The position numbers were made by a program, and so were the translations under genes. The notes under the pieces were generated by a model. The model made no database searches, had not been told where the DNA came from, and was given only the letters and a program-made list of their open reading frames with translations. A DNA stretch of 44,673 bases, from NCBI GenBank assembly GCA_019358945.1, contig JAHHIE010000054.1, forward strand, positions 1 to 44,673, written 5' to 3'. This stretch comes from Stenomitos rutilans HA7619-LM2 (GTDB lineage: Bacteria > Cyanobacteriota > Cyanobacteriia > Leptolyngbyales > Leptolyngbyaceae). Within the stretch, counting starts at the first letter, position 1; every line of letters begins with the position of its first letter. This document shows positions 1 through 8,511 of the stretch, piece by piece.

Positions 1-183
1 AACGACCCCAAACAAAACCCGATTGAAGATATTTGGTTACAGGCAAAGCGGTGCATTCGAGCGTACTACCACCTGTGTCAATCATTCAATACCGTTAAGT
101 TCCTGTTTGAGTTTGTGACTCACCGCCAAACCTTTGACTTTCCAAAGCTTTTTTCCTATGCTTGTTTCTCACAACTCATTTAG
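1..183 (+). CDS. IS630-family transposase, C-terminal fragment (5' part outside window)
   Basis: Sixty codons are open from the first base to TAG at 181-183. The reading starts DPKQNPIEDIWLQAK after one Asn. The NPIEDIW segment is the classic last block of IS630-type DDE transposases, where the Glu is the third acidic catalytic residue. About 50 residues follow, ending FSQLI, which is the usual distance to the C terminus. The enzyme catalyses cut-and-paste transposition into TA sites. Only the catalytic tail is visible, so whether the complete gene is intact cannot be judged. Confidence 0.85.
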   Translation, partial: NDPKQNPIEDIWLQAKRCIRAYYHLCQSFNTVKFLFEFVTHRQTFDFPKLFSYACFSQLI

Positions 184-191
184 GATCGCTA
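167..191. repeat. Terminal inverted repeat of the IS630 element
   Basis: The outer end reads TAGCGATCC on the minus strand, and the block ends inward with TTGTGAGA. The same outer and inner blocks occur at both ends of the 89-bp element at 30665-30753: 20 to 21 of 25 positions match by eye. This identifies the region as the IS terminus and links the two elements. Confidence 0.75.
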
Positions 192-428
192 TATTTGAAA
201 ACGTGGATATCTAGACTCTTCTTTTTTTAAGCTAATCTTAAAAGCTAAATCAACAAGATTTCTTAACCCCTCTTCCGAAAGCCTTAAAAAAGGTGAAATT
301 GCATTCACCTTTTGAATTGCTGTAGCAAACTCCTTTGGGCCACAAGTTTGATTGGAACTGAATTCAGAAGCAATTTCATCTCGTACTTGTAGTAATTTGA
401 CTGTCAACTTAAGGGCTTCATCAAACAC
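189..428 (-). CDS. Small hypothetical protein, probably truncated by the IS630 insertion
   Basis: A 79-aa reading frame starts at GTG (428), with an AGAGG-like ribosome binding site about 9 bases upstream. I recognise no family. The product is charged and largely helical in appearance (for example LRNLVDLAFKISLKKEESRY). Its stop codon TAG (complement of 189-191) consists entirely of the last three bases of the IS630 terminal repeat, and the final Ile codon is flanking DNA. The native frame therefore very likely ran further left and was cut by the insertion. The original C terminus is not in the window. Whether the shortened protein is made is unknown. Confidence 0.45.
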   Translation of the reverse strand: MFDEALKLTVKLLQVRDEIASEFSSNQTCGPKEFATAIQKVNAISPFLRLSEEGLRNLVDLAFKISLKKEESRYPRFQI

Positions 429-735
429 GATAATACGCCTCTAGACTCTAAAAATAGATCTTATGTGCGAGGGGATTTGTCCTAAGACATCAGTATGTAG
501 CAATTTTAATTGAAAGTATCTGAAGTATCAGGTTAGCAAGATTTCTATCATATCTAGTGTATGAGCTCAACCTAATCGTCAACCTCTTTTAGGTTGAGTT
601 GAGGCGAAAAATTAAACACTTTCCAAATAGTGCATTCACCCCTATAGCTTGTTCTAAAAGAATTCAAGCGACAGGAAATTGCCTACTGCTTCAACTTCTT
701 AAAACAACAAACTGAGACCTATGCGGCTAACAGAC
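429..735. other. Intergenic region with a hairpin (566-598)
   Basis: No gene is supported here. The only structure I see is an inverted repeat with arms CTCAACCTAA (566-575) and TTAGGTTGAG (589-598), 10 of 10 paired. It lies downstream of the minus-strand TPR gene. It has no T-run on the minus strand, so it is at best a weak terminator or an mRNA 3'-end structure. Confidence 0.4.
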
Positions 736-748
736 CTATGCGGCTAAC
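715..748. repeat. 17-bp perfect tandem duplication at the 3' end of the TPR gene
   Basis: AGACCTATGCGGCTAAC occurs twice head to tail (715-731 and 732-748). The second copy contains the stop codon and last codons (QLAA, stop) of the minus-strand gene, and the first copy lies just beyond. It looks like a recent slippage duplication that leaves the protein unchanged. Confidence 0.9.
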
Positions 749-1836
749 TGTTTCGTGCCTCTTAAAAAGATGAGACTGCTATAGAGATGGAAGGCGGAAT
801 CCCAATAGCTATCGGTTTGGCGTGAGAGGTGAATGTGAGACTTGAGGCGGAGCAAGGGCAGGGTAAAATCGGCGGCGGTTTCGGCGAAGGGGGTGAACTG
901 CGACCACGTTTCAGCATGAGACGTTTGACGATCGAGCAATGCCATTAACTGATTCCAGTTGGTGCGAATGGTGTTGCGATCGTGGGGGTCGATCGACGCT
1001 TGGTTTGCAACAGCAACGCCTTGATTAAAGTTGTAGCTACTGTCATGCAAACGGAGAATGCAGCGTCGTCCCGGCAGGTGTAGATCGCAAAAGTGGGCGT
1101 AGTCCTGGGTTTCTTCCTTGCGTTCCAGGCGGTTACGGTAGCCCAGATCTAATACCCGCTCAAAAATAGGCAACATGCCTTCCACTCGTTGCGCTATTTC
1201 TGACCAATCAAAGCTGAGAAAGCCCGTCTGGTCATGCATATTCTGACAAACCACGGTTGCTTTTGGAGCGGCTGACTGAAACGATTTAACGCGAAAAAGC
1301 TGAATGGCCTGGATTTCCGGTTGCGATGCCCAGACATTTGGCACGCCAGCCTGCCGCAATTCCTGACTCAACACTTGCAGTTCACCCGCCAAGCCCGCTC
1401 GATATAACCGCCATCCTCGATTGGGAATAAGCAGTCGTGTTGTATAAGCGTCCAACTTCATCACCCGCGCAAAATTTTGGACGATGGTCGCGCGATCGTC
1501 TCCCGATACGGCCTCCAACGCCAAAAAACCAGGTGCATTATTGTTTGGTTCAGCGCTTGCCTGAGCGATCGCCCGCTGCCGTAGTTCTCGCTGCGTTGCC
1601 TCAACCCGCTGAATGCTCTGACGTACCTGAGTCACCAGCTTTGGATTCGGCGTATCGCGCAGCAGTTGACGATAGATGTCTGTCGCCGCCTCCAGTTTGC
1701 CCGAAACTTCCTGCAAACGCCCGGCGTAAAACTGTGCCCAGGGATTTTGCGGCGACTGTGCTAAAAATTCTGATACTAGTTGAGCAGCCGATCGGTAGTC
1801 TTGACGGTCAAAAGCAGCGGTAATTTCGTCCAGCAT
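736..1836 (-). CDS. TPR-repeat protein of unknown function
   Basis: A 366-aa protein. Residues 1 to about 65 form tetratricopeptide-like helical pairs (DYRSAAQLVSEFLAQSPQ, then FYAGRLQEVSGKLEAA), followed by a basic, Gln-rich linker near residues 70-100. The rest, about 260 residues, shows no motif I can name. No signal peptide or membrane segment is seen, so it is probably cytoplasmic. The start is ATG at 1836; no strong ribosome binding site is visible. It lies downstream of rsmE on the same strand with a 122-base spacer, so co-transcription is possible but not shown. TPRs suggest a protein-binding role; nothing more specific can be said. Confidence 0.75.
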   Translation of the reverse strand: MLDEITAAFDRQDYRSAAQLVSEFLAQSPQNPWAQFYAGRLQEVSGKLEAATDIYRQLLRDTPNPKLVTQVRQSIQRVEATQRELRQRAIAQASAEPNNNAPGFLALEAVSGDDRATIVQNFARVMKLDAYTTRLLIPNRGWRLYRAGLAGELQVLSQELRQAGVPNVWASQPEIQAIQLFRVKSFQSAAPKATVVCQNMHDQTGFLSFDWSEIAQRVEGMLPIFERVLDLGYRNRLERKEETQDYAHFCDLHLPGRRCILRLHDSSYNFNQGVAVANQASIDPHDRNTIRTNWNQLMALLDRQTSHAETWSQFTPFAETAADFTLPLLRLKSHIHLSRQTDSYWDSAFHLYSSLIFLRGTKQLAA

Positions 1837-1958
1837 AGGGAGGGCAGAGATGAGAGGTTTTGAGTGATGAGTTTTGCACTAGTTGTCAGTTATCAGCCAT
1901 CAGCAGTCAGCTATCAGCTTTCTTCTAAAAACTAACAACCAACAACTTCTTTAGCCTT
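1837..1958. repeat. Spacer with short dispersed repeat
   Basis: This short spacer contains the motif family tcagttatcagccatcagc / agtcagctatcagc. Related strings recur at 19970-20091 and 21199-21225. Such repeats are common in spacers of filamentous cyanobacteria. No promoter could be assigned. Confidence 0.4.
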
Positions 1959-2741
1959 TTACCTTTTACCTATACCCACTCCCATCTCATACACCGCTGC
2001 AATGAGTGACAGAGCTACTAACGGAGCTGTCACAGCGCGGAGAACACGGGAGCCGAGAGAGACGGGTTGGTAGCTTGCGGCAATCGCCTGTTCAACTTCA
2101 GCATCCGTCCAACCGCCTTCGGGGCCGATCGCAATAGTAATTGAGGTCAGGGATGGGGTAGCACCTGCTAACGAAAGACAGTCAGACTGAAGACATTCTA
2201 ATAAATGGGGAGCCTTTCCTCGTGCAGCGCAAAGATACTTTTTGACCCGTGTTGCGGACTGTTGTTCTGGTTGAAGATGTTCAACAAAGGGAACTGGCGT
2301 GGCGATACGCGGAACGCACAGGCGTTCGGATTGTTCGGCCGCTTCGTTGGCGATGCGCTGCCAGCGTTCTAACTTTTGAGGACTGGGATGCAGCAGCGTG
2401 CGATCGCTCAACACAGGCAAGATTTGCTCAACGCCTAACTCGGTTGCCTGACGCACGACTTCATCAAAGCCATTCCCTTTTGGAAGTGCCGCCACCAGGG
2501 TGACACGGATAGGCAGTTCGGTAGAGTGAGCGATCGACTCTAAAATCTCTGCCTGTGGCTCTAGTGTATGGATCGCGCTCAGCGACGCTAACCAGGCGTG
2601 TCCATCTCCATCCATTGCGATAAAGCGATCGCCAGTGCCCAAGCGCAGCACTCGTTGCAAATAGTGCAGTTGTGGAGGGGTTAGACGAATATGCCCGTTT
2701 TGCATTTGTTCAGGGCTAACAACCAATCGCTGTAAAGGCAC
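1959..2741 (-). CDS. rsmE: 16S rRNA (uracil-1498-N3)-methyltransferase RsmE
   Basis: A 260-aa SPOUT-class methyltransferase that makes m3U1498 in 16S rRNA using S-adenosylmethionine. The N-terminal PUA-like part carries the typical HYLQRVLRLGTGD segment (residues about 26-38). The SPOUT core shows VALPKGNGFDEVVRQATELG near residue 105 and the family signature IGPEGGWTDAE followed by SLGSRVLRAVTAPLVALSLI, which forms the SAM-binding trefoil knot. Length matches the family. The start codon is GTG at 2741. One small deviation: the usual ILR-x-ETA motif reads VLRAVTA here. Function is well supported. Confidence 0.95.
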   Translation of the reverse strand: MPLQRLVVSPEQMQNGHIRLTPPQLHYLQRVLRLGTGDRFIAMDGDGHAWLASLSAIHTLEPQAEILESIAHSTELPIRVTLVAALPKGNGFDEVVRQATELGVEQILPVLSDRTLLHPSPQKLERWQRIANEAAEQSERLCVPRIATPVPFVEHLQPEQQSATRVKKYLCAARGKAPHLLECLQSDCLSLAGATPSLTSITIAIGPEGGWTDAEVEQAIAASYQPVSLGSRVLRAVTAPLVALSLIAAVYEMGVGIGKR

Positions 2742-3119
2742 AAGTATTTCCCAGACTAACGAGCGATGAGGTCTATGATTCTCCGCGATCTATCGTTCCT
2801 AGGCAAAGAGCAATGGAGACGCTCAGAGTAACAACGGGTCAGAATCCGTAGCTTTAGAATAACAGCCTCTATGTCACGAGGTGCTGAGACACAGTCTTCT
2901 CAAAAACAGGAGAGATTAATAAAATTCTGTACGGTAGAAAAATGAATTCATTCCGGGGTCGTATGCTCGACAAACCCTCTCTTGCCGTAAAGCGAGGGGT
3001 TTGTGTGCATTCTGAGCCACACGCAGCGATACCGAGAATGGGTGATTATCCAATTTTCTTTCTGGAATGCTGATCGGTGGCGCTGTTGATGTCACTAACC
3101 CCCGCAGAGGCATTAAATC
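2742..3119. other. Intergenic region with a hairpin (2970-3004)
   Basis: Divergent spacer between rsmE (minus) and the fibro-slime gene (plus), so promoters for both should lie here. None is clear enough to place. An imperfect inverted repeat, CAAACCCTCTC (2971-2981) against CGAGGGGTTTG (2993-3003), forms a hairpin in the leader of the plus-strand gene about 115 bases before its start. It could be a leader structure or a terminator; it is followed by TTTGTG only, not a long T-run. Confidence 0.4.
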
Positions 3120-4823
3120 ATGGCTGATACGATTACATTGACTGGAATCATTCGAGATTTTTCGTCTGTAAAAAGCAACTTGCCTGCAAGTCATCCAGAT
3201 TTTGAGACCGATACATTCGACGAGCATAATGTTGAGAAAGGCATCGTTGGCCCACTGCTTGGTGCTGATAATAAACCCGTCTATGTCGGCGGCAGTGGTG
3301 CAATCAAATCAACTCATGGTAAGGCTGCATTTGACAAGTGGTATGCCAATAATCATCCCGCTAACGCTCAAAAGCCTTTTTCAATCACGCTGAGCAAAGT
3401 TAGCTCAAACCCCGACGTTTTTCGCTACGACAATCAGGCATTCTTCCCGATCGACAATGAGCTGTTAGGCAACGAGGGTAACGCTCATAACTTTCATTTC
3501 ACCTATGAAGTGAGCACTCAATTTACTTACCAGGGTGGAGAAGTCTTTACCTTTATCGGTGATGACGACTTGTGGGTTTTTATTGATGGCAAACTGGTGA
3601 TTGATTTAGGTGGCATTCACACTCAACAGTCAGCATCCGTGAAGTTAGACACCTTGGGCCTCACGGTTAGTAAAAACTACAGCCTGCGTTTGTTCTTTGC
3701 AGAACGCCACACCACGGAGTCTCATTTCCGCATTGATACATCCATTCTGCTCACCCAGCCCGTTGCTACGATCGTCGCGTTAGACCCCAATGTCAATGAG
3801 CTTGGCCCGGATACTGGCAAATTTACGATCAGTCTAGATAAAGCGGCGCTCACCGATGTAACTGTGAACTATACCGTGGCTGGCACCGCAACCGAAGGAG
3901 CCGATTATCAGCCGATCCCTCGCAGTGTGCTGTTTCCCAAAGGTCAGACTAGCATCAAACTCCCGGTGACGCCGATCGCTGATCAACTGGTCGAAGGGCC
4001 TGAAACGGTGATTGCAACTCTCACTAATGGCAATGGCTATCAGGTTGGCGCACCCAGCAGTGCCACGGTCACGATTTTGGATAACCCACCCCCGGTTGCC
4101 TCGATCGTCGCGACTGACCCCAACGCCAATGAGCTAGGGCTTGATCCAGGTCAATTTACCATCACGCTGGATAAAGCTGCGCTTGTGGATCTGATCATTG
4201 GCTATACCGTTTCAGGTACCGCAACGGAAGGTGCCGATTATCAACCGATCCCTCGCAGTGTCTCCATTCCAAAAGGGCAAGTCAGTGCGGTGATTCCAGT
4301 GAAGCCGATCGCGGATCAGATTCAGGAAAGCGATGAAACTGTGATCGCTACTCTACAGCCCGGTAACGGCTATCGCTTGAGTCCGACGATTACGGCGACT
4401 GTGGTGATCAAAGATAATCCTCCCATTCCTCCAGCTATTCCGATCGTGACGATTATGGCGACTGATAACGCGGCGAAAAAGCCTAAACCCGCAGAAGCCG
4501 TTTCTGACAAAGGCGAGTTCCTGATTAGCTTGAACCAGGCGGCTCCTACCAATATGGTGATCAACTTTAGCGTGAGTGGTTCTGCGCTGGAAGGCTCAGA
4601 TTGCCTAACGATGCCTCGTAGCGCCCCGATTGCAGCCGGTCAGACTCAAGTAAGATTTCCGGTTGTGCCGATGACTTACTCACCGCTGCGAGCTGGGGCA
4701 GGCGTGAGAGGGGTAACCAATGTCATCGTAACGCTGCAACCGAGCACTGGCTGCCAGCTAGGGGCCAAAATTAGCGATACGGTCGTGATCAACGTGCCTG
4801 TAGACATTGCGGTTGGCCCTTAA
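3120..4823 (+). CDS. Fibro-slime domain protein with three Calx-beta repeats
   Basis: A 567-aa protein. Residues about 4-210 match the fibro-slime type domain, a PA14-like beta fold, with the tell-tale [19 protein letters not shown] and [16 protein letters not shown] segments. Three Calx-beta-like units follow at about 215-322, 326-434 and 440-560. Each starts with an (I/T)VA-DPN-NELG or related block and contains [16 protein letters not shown] in the first two. Units 1 and 2 are near copies; unit 3 has diverged ([10 protein letters not shown]) and has two Cys (SDCLTM, STGCQL). Such domains bind sugars or Ca2+ and occur in surface and matrix proteins. There is no N-terminal signal peptide (start MADTITLTG), so export would need a leaderless route. 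The start ATG at 3120 is the only reasonable one. Confidence 0.85.
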   Translation: MADTITLTGIIRDFSSVKSNLPASHPDFETDTFDEHNVEKGIVGPLLGADNKPVYVGGSGAIKSTHGKAAFDKWYANNHPANAQKPFSITLSKVSSNPDVFRYDNQAFFPIDNELLGNEGNAHNFHFTYEVSTQFTYQGGEVFTFIGDDDLWVFIDGKLVIDLGGIHTQQSASVKLDTLGLTVSKNYSLRLFFAERHTTESHFRIDTSILLTQPVATIVALDPNVNELGPDTGKFTISLDKAALTDVTVNYTVAGTATEGADYQPIPRSVLFPKGQTSIKLPVTPIADQLVEGPETVIATLTNGNGYQVGAPSSATVTILDNPPPVASIVATDPNANELGLDPGQFTITLDKAALVDLIIGYTVSGTATEGADYQPIPRSVSIPKGQVSAVIPVKPIADQIQESDETVIATLQPGNGYRLSPTITATVVIKDNPPIPPAIPIVTIMATDNAAKKPKPAEAVSDKGEFLISLNQAAPTNMVINFSVSGSALEGSDCLTMPRSAPIAAGQTQVRFPVVPMTYSPLRAGAGVRGVTNVIVTLQPSTGCQLGAKISDTVVINVPVDIAVGP

Positions 4824-4829
4824 GTCAGA

Positions 4830-4872
4830 ACAACGCTTTTTAGCTCTGCATATCAGGGCTAAAAGGCGTTGT
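4830..4872 (+). terminator. Hairpin after the fibro-slime gene, probable terminator
   Basis: Long inverted repeat: ACAACGCTTTTTAGCT on the left and AGGGCTAAAAGGCGTTGT on the right, around a short loop. It starts seven bases after the stop codon. The following T-rich stretch is interrupted, so termination strength is uncertain. Confidence 0.6.
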
Positions 4873-4990
4873 ATCAGTTCTGAGTTTTAAGTTTTGAGTT
4901 TTGAGTGACCGAACCTGACTAGGGCAAAAGGCGTTATACCAATTCTCAGATTTGAGTTTTGAATAGCGCTGTGCACCGACAAGCTAGAGA
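4862..4990. repeat. Partial duplications of the 3' side of the hairpin
   Basis: AAAAGGCGTT followed by GTATCAGTTCTGAG and TTTTGAGTTTTGAG (4861-4906) is repeated in diverged form as AAAAGGCGTTATACCAATTC with TTTGAGTTTTGA (4925-4963). A further GAGTTTTGAGTGAC copy occurs at 4988. The spacer therefore grew by small duplications before the porin promoter region. Confidence 0.6.
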
Positions 4991-5148
4991 GTTTTGAGTG
5001 ACAGCCCCTAGCACCGCTGGTTGGAGTGCCGCATCTGTCGCTCAATCAAAGGGAAGCGGTATTACGTCTACTGCTATCCGGCAGGGCTGTTGAATTAATG
5101 TCGCTGAAATAATATAGGATGCAAATTTAACGAGGTGAGGTGTAAGAG

Positions 5149-7098
5149 ATGGCATTTACTGTTCTAAGACATTCTTCGAGACATTCATGGGTCGCAACAT
5201 CGGGATTGTTGGGCGTGCTTTTAGCCAGCGCACAGGTAGGGGCCGCCGTTTCGCAGCCCAGCGCTAAAGATTTGCAGCTACCTGCCCCGCAACACAGCAA
5301 GCTCACGATCGCTGAACAACCGCTCGTTTCAGTGCAGAGCCTTGCAGGTCAGAGTGCTACAAGCCAGAGTGTTACAAGCCAAAGCGTGATCGCAATCATT
5401 CCTGACATCAATGTTGCATCCAGGCCACTAAATGGCAAACTGCTGATTGCAAATAAACAGAATGGCTATACAGAACCATCTGAGCCATCGCAAAAACCTG
5501 CCAAACCGATCGCCCAACCCGCTAAACCAGTCTCTGATCCAATCAGCCCTGAATACACGGCTCCAATGGGGCCGATCACCTCGGTTTCACAACTTTCGGA
5601 TGTCAGACCGACCGATTGGGCCTTCCAGGCACTGCAATCGTTGGTTGAACGCTATGGCTGCATTGTAGGCTACCCCGATCGTACGTATCGAGGTAACCGG
5701 GCACTCACCCGCTACGAGTTTGCTGCCGGACTCAATGCCTGCATGAATCGCATTGATGAACTGATTACAGCGGGCACGGCTGATCTGGTGAAGAAAGAAG
5801 ATTTGCTCGTCGTACAGAAGTTGCAAGAAGAGTTTGCGGCTGAACTGGCGACATTACGTGGTCGCGTTGATGCGCTAGAGGCACGCACCGCCACGCTTGA
5901 AAAGCAGCAGTTTTCGACCACTACCAAGCTGGTTGGCGAAGCCATCTTTGCCATCAGCGACTTGTTCGGTAGCCAGGTCGATCGCTTAAACAACACGGTT
6001 TTTCAGGATCGGGTGCGCCTTGGGCTACAAACTAGCTTCACAGGCAAAGATGTCTTAAATACGCGGCTGGCGGCTGGCAACGTCAATCAGTTCTTTGTGA
6101 TTGCTAATCCCTATTCACCGTTTGTCTTAAACAGCAGCGGTCAGCCATTGGGTTCGGCTGAAGGCACACCCGCTTATCGCATCAATGGGCAAACGGGTAA
6201 CAGCATTGTCCTCGATCGCCTGGATTACACTTTTCCTGTCAGTGATCGGTTGAAGGTCTACATCGCCGCTGCGGGGGGTAAGAGCCAATACTACGTTGCC
6301 AGTACTGTCAATCCGTTTTTTGAGAACTTTGACGGTGGCAACGGGTCTATCTCAGCCTTTAGTCAAGAAAGCCCCATCTATCGCATTGGAGGTGGTGCGG
6401 GTGCTGGCTTTAATCTAGCGCTGGATACAAAACGGGTCTTCACGCTGTCGGCTGGCTATTTAGCTAACAATGCCAATATTCCTGGCGGTAGCAACGGACT
6501 CTTTAATGGAGATTTTGCGGCACTTGGTCAAATCACCATTTCGCCGGGCGATCGCTTTCAGGTTGGCCTAACCTATGTTCGCGGTTATCACACCAGCGGT
6601 AACTCCATTTTTGGGTTAGGGTTGGGCAACAACAGCTTCTTCACAGGTACGTTGCCAGCAAATGCCATTCACACGGCCTTTGGGCAAGCCGCGACCACAA
6701 ACTCCTACGGAGCACAAGCATCGTTTAAGCTCAGCCCCAAAGTAGTCATCAACGGCTTTGGTGGTTATACCGACTTACAGCTTGTGGGTGGCGGAAACGG
6801 TCAGATCTGGTATTACGGGTTGGGGTTAGCCTTCCCTGATCTGTTCAAGAAGGGAAATCTCGGCGGTATTTTTGTGGGTGTGGAGCCGTATCTGGGTGGT
6901 GCTAATATTGCGGGCTTGAATCTGAGAGGGTTGGGTCTGCAAAATGCAACATCCCTTCACGTCGAAGGGTTTTACAGATACCAGCTTACAGACAATATCT
7001 CAATCACCCCAGGCGTAGTTTGGATTACGGCACCCGATCAGAACAATAGCAACGACGATTATGTGCTTCTGACCTTGCGTACTACGTTCTCGTTCTAG
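5149..7098 (+). CDS. SLH-domain OprB-type porin (cyanobacterial iron-uptake porin family)
   Basis: A 649-aa outer-membrane protein. Residues 1 to about 33 are a signal peptide (hydrophobic core LLGVLLASAQVGA). A Pro/Gln-rich linker follows. An SLH domain lies at about 145-205 (SQLSDVRPTDWAFQALQSL, then the YPDRTYRGNRALTRYEFAAG core) and anchors the protein to the cell wall. A coiled coil (about 215-255, LRGRVDALEARTATLEKQQ) precedes an OprB-like beta-barrel that ends LLTLRTTFSF with a C-terminal Phe, as expected for barrel insertion. The architecture is standard for the major cyanobacterial porins, for which inorganic ion and iron uptake has been reported. The start ATG follows GAGGTGAGGTG at good spacing. 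A strong terminator follows. The exact substrate cannot be told. Confidence 0.92.
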   Translation: MAFTVLRHSSRHSWVATSGLLGVLLASAQVGAAVSQPSAKDLQLPAPQHSKLTIAEQPLVSVQSLAGQSATSQSVTSQSVIAIIPDINVASRPLNGKLLIANKQNGYTEPSEPSQKPAKPIAQPAKPVSDPISPEYTAPMGPITSVSQLSDVRPTDWAFQALQSLVERYGCIVGYPDRTYRGNRALTRYEFAAGLNACMNRIDELITAGTADLVKKEDLLVVQKLQEEFAAELATLRGRVDALEARTATLEKQQFSTTTKLVGEAIFAISDLFGSQVDRLNNTVFQDRVRLGLQTSFTGKDVLNTRLAAGNVNQFFVIANPYSPFVLNSSGQPLGSAEGTPAYRINGQTGNSIVLDRLDYTFPVSDRLKVYIAAAGGKSQYYVASTVNPFFENFDGGNGSISAFSQESPIYRIGGGAGAGFNLALDTKRVFTLSAGYLANNANIPGGSNGLFNGDFAALGQITISPGDRFQVGLTYVRGYHTSGNSIFGLGLGNNSFFTGTLPANAIHTAFGQAATTNSYGAQASFKLSPKVVINGFGGYTDLQLVGGGNGQIWYYGLGLAFPDLFKKGNLGGIFVGVEPYLGGANIAGLNLRGLGLQNATSLHVEGFYRYQLTDNISITPGVVWITAPDQNNSNDDYVLLTLRTTFSF

Positions 7099-7172
7099 CC
7101 AAGCTGCGCTAGTCACTCGCACTCTGAAGCTTACGCGGCGGTAATGCAACGGCACGCTTAAACAGCATACAT

Positions 7173-7207
7173 AAGCCTCCTTCCTCTTCATGGTGGGAGG
7201 CTTTTTA
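7173..7207 (+). terminator. Rho-independent terminator of the porin gene
   Basis: AAGCCTCC (7173-7180) pairs with GGGAGGCTT (7195-7203) around a 14-base loop and is followed by TTTT. It is 75 bases downstream of the porin stop codon. Confidence 0.85.
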
Positions 7208-7288
7208 CTTGATGACCTGTGCTGTCGTGTGAATTCACTAGCGTCTGCCCCTTTGTGACATCGATCGAAGAGGTGGACATACTTCCGT

Positions 7289-7344
7289 AGGGGCAAGACA
7301 ATACCTTGCCCCTAACCAACGATCATCTGTAGCGATCGTTGGTT
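7289..7344. repeat. Two adjacent perfect hairpins in the porin-CDF spacer
   Basis: The first stem is AGGGGCAAG / CTTGCCCCT (9 of 9) with a 7-base loop. It is directly followed by AACCAACGATC / GATCGTTGGTT (11 of 11) with a 9-base loop. The double hairpin resembles a dispersed REP-like unit. No flanking duplication is visible. Function unknown. Confidence 0.7.
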
Positions 7345-7450
7345 AAATCGGTATAACACCGTGATTGTGTTAGTGGCTTACGGCTTGTTAAATCCTTCAG
7401 CATTGTGAATTAAAATACGAGCAGTAACAGCGCCGTTCTTTAGTGCCTGC

Positions 7451-7486
7451 TTTCTGGCTCTTGCTTTCTGGCTCTTGCTCTCTGGC
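7451..7486. repeat. 14-bp tandem repeat upstream of the CDF gene
   Basis: TTTCTGGCTCTTGC is repeated exactly (7451-7464, 7465-7478) with a third partial, diverged copy TCTCTGGC. It sits 60 to 95 bases before the CDF start and may alter promoter spacing. The remainder of the spacer 7208-7545 shows no gene. Confidence 0.8.
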
Positions 7487-7545
7487 AGTGGTACCCCGGC
7501 GCGATCGACCTACCCTCACCATCAGCACGCCCACCCTTCGCCACT

Positions 7546-8493
7546 ATGACACACCATCACGCCCACCATGACCACGACCACGGGCACAGTCATGCTGGAC
7601 ATCACCACACTCCAGCAAACTATAGTCGAGCGTTTGCGATCGGGCTGGCGTTAAACGTGGGCTTTGTCGGTGTTGAAGTGGTTTTTGGCTATTTGGCAAA
7701 TTCGGTTGCACTCCTGGCGGATGCAGGGCACAACTTAAGTGATGTCTTAGGGTTGGTATTGGCGTGGGGGGCGAGTGTGCTGGCGCAGCGGCAACCCTCT
7801 AGCCGTTACACCTATGGTTGGCGACGATCGTCTATTTTGGCGGCATTCTTAAACGCTGTTTTTCTCCTGGTGGTTACCGGAGGGCTAGCCTGGGAATCGA
7901 TTCAACGCTTTAGCAGACCCGACGAGGTGCAGGGCGGCCTGATTATCGTTGTGGCGGCGATCGGCATTGCCATCAATACAGCGACGGCGTTGATGTTTGT
8001 GTCTGGGCGCAAACAGGATTTAAACATCCGAGCCGCGTTTTCGCACATGGCGGCAGATGCTCTGGTATCGGCAGGCGTTGTGCTTGCAGGTATTGGCATT
8101 TTGACCACGCGTTGGGTCTGGCTTGATCCAGCCTTTAGTTTGGTCATCAGCGCGTTGATTATCGGCGGCACCTGGCAGTTGCTGAAAGATTCCTTTAATC
8201 TGGCGATCGATGCTGTGCCAGATGCGATCGACGAACGTGCTGTGAAAGCTTACCTGGCAGAGCGTCCTGGTGTTGAGCAGGTGCACGATTTGCATATCTG
8301 GGGCATGAGCACGACAGAAACTGCACTTACGGCACATCTCGTCATCCCAGAGGGGCATCCTGGCGATGCTTTCCTCGTTCACCTGTGCGAATCGTTGCAA
8401 GCCCAATTTGGCATTGCCCATGCCACGATTCAAATCGAGCTGGGCAGCGCAAACTGTACCTGCACTCTAACGCCAACCACAGCCCATCCTTAG
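7546..8493 (+). CDS. Cation diffusion facilitator (CzcD/ZitB-type metal exporter)
   Basis: A 315-aa inner-membrane transporter that exports divalent metal (typically Zn2+, also Co2+ or Cd2+) in exchange for protons. The N terminus is extremely His-rich (15 of the first 23 residues are His or Asp). Six membrane segments follow between about residues 28 and 220. The transport site motifs are HNLSD with its preceding ADAG (TM2) and HMAAD (TM5), giving the paired HxxxD arrangement of Zn-type CDFs. The C-terminal cytoplasmic domain contains VHDLHIWGMSTTETAL. A Cys pair (NCTC) near the C terminus may also bind metal. Metal specificity cannot be proved from sequence. A small membrane-protein gene follows 18 bases downstream. 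Confidence 0.93.
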   Translation: MTHHHAHHDHDHGHSHAGHHHTPANYSRAFAIGLALNVGFVGVEVVFGYLANSVALLADAGHNLSDVLGLVLAWGASVLAQRQPSSRYTYGWRRSSILAAFLNAVFLLVVTGGLAWESIQRFSRPDEVQGGLIIVVAAIGIAINTATALMFVSGRKQDLNIRAAFSHMAADALVSAGVVLAGIGILTTRWVWLDPAFSLVISALIIGGTWQLLKDSFNLAIDAVPDAIDERAVKAYLAERPGVEQVHDLHIWGMSTTETALTAHLVIPEGHPGDAFLVHLCESLQAQFGIAHATIQIELGSANCTCTLTPTTAHP

Positions 8494-8511
8494 CAAGAAG
8501 AGTCGGTGCCT

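Larger units (their letters stand above)
1..191 (+). mobile_element. 3' end of an IS630-family insertion sequence
   Basis: The right end of an IS630/Tc1-mariner-type element enters from the left window edge. It contains the last 60 codons of the transposase and a terminal inverted repeat that reads, from the outside in, TAGCGATCCTAAATGAG followed by TTGTGAGA. The repeat overlaps the end of the transposase gene, so the stop codon lies within it. The flanking base pair TA at 192-193 fits the TA target duplication known for this family. The left half of the element is outside the window, so the TA duplication cannot be confirmed on both sides. Confidence 0.8.

Noticed and set aside
2916-3227. 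103-aa minus-strand frame upstream of the fibro-slime gene
   Set aside because: It overlaps the start of that gene, is not protein-like and covers the leader hairpin.
8020-8433. 137-aa minus-strand frame opposite the CDF gene
   Set aside because: It lies fully inside the well-supported transporter gene and shows no family likeness.
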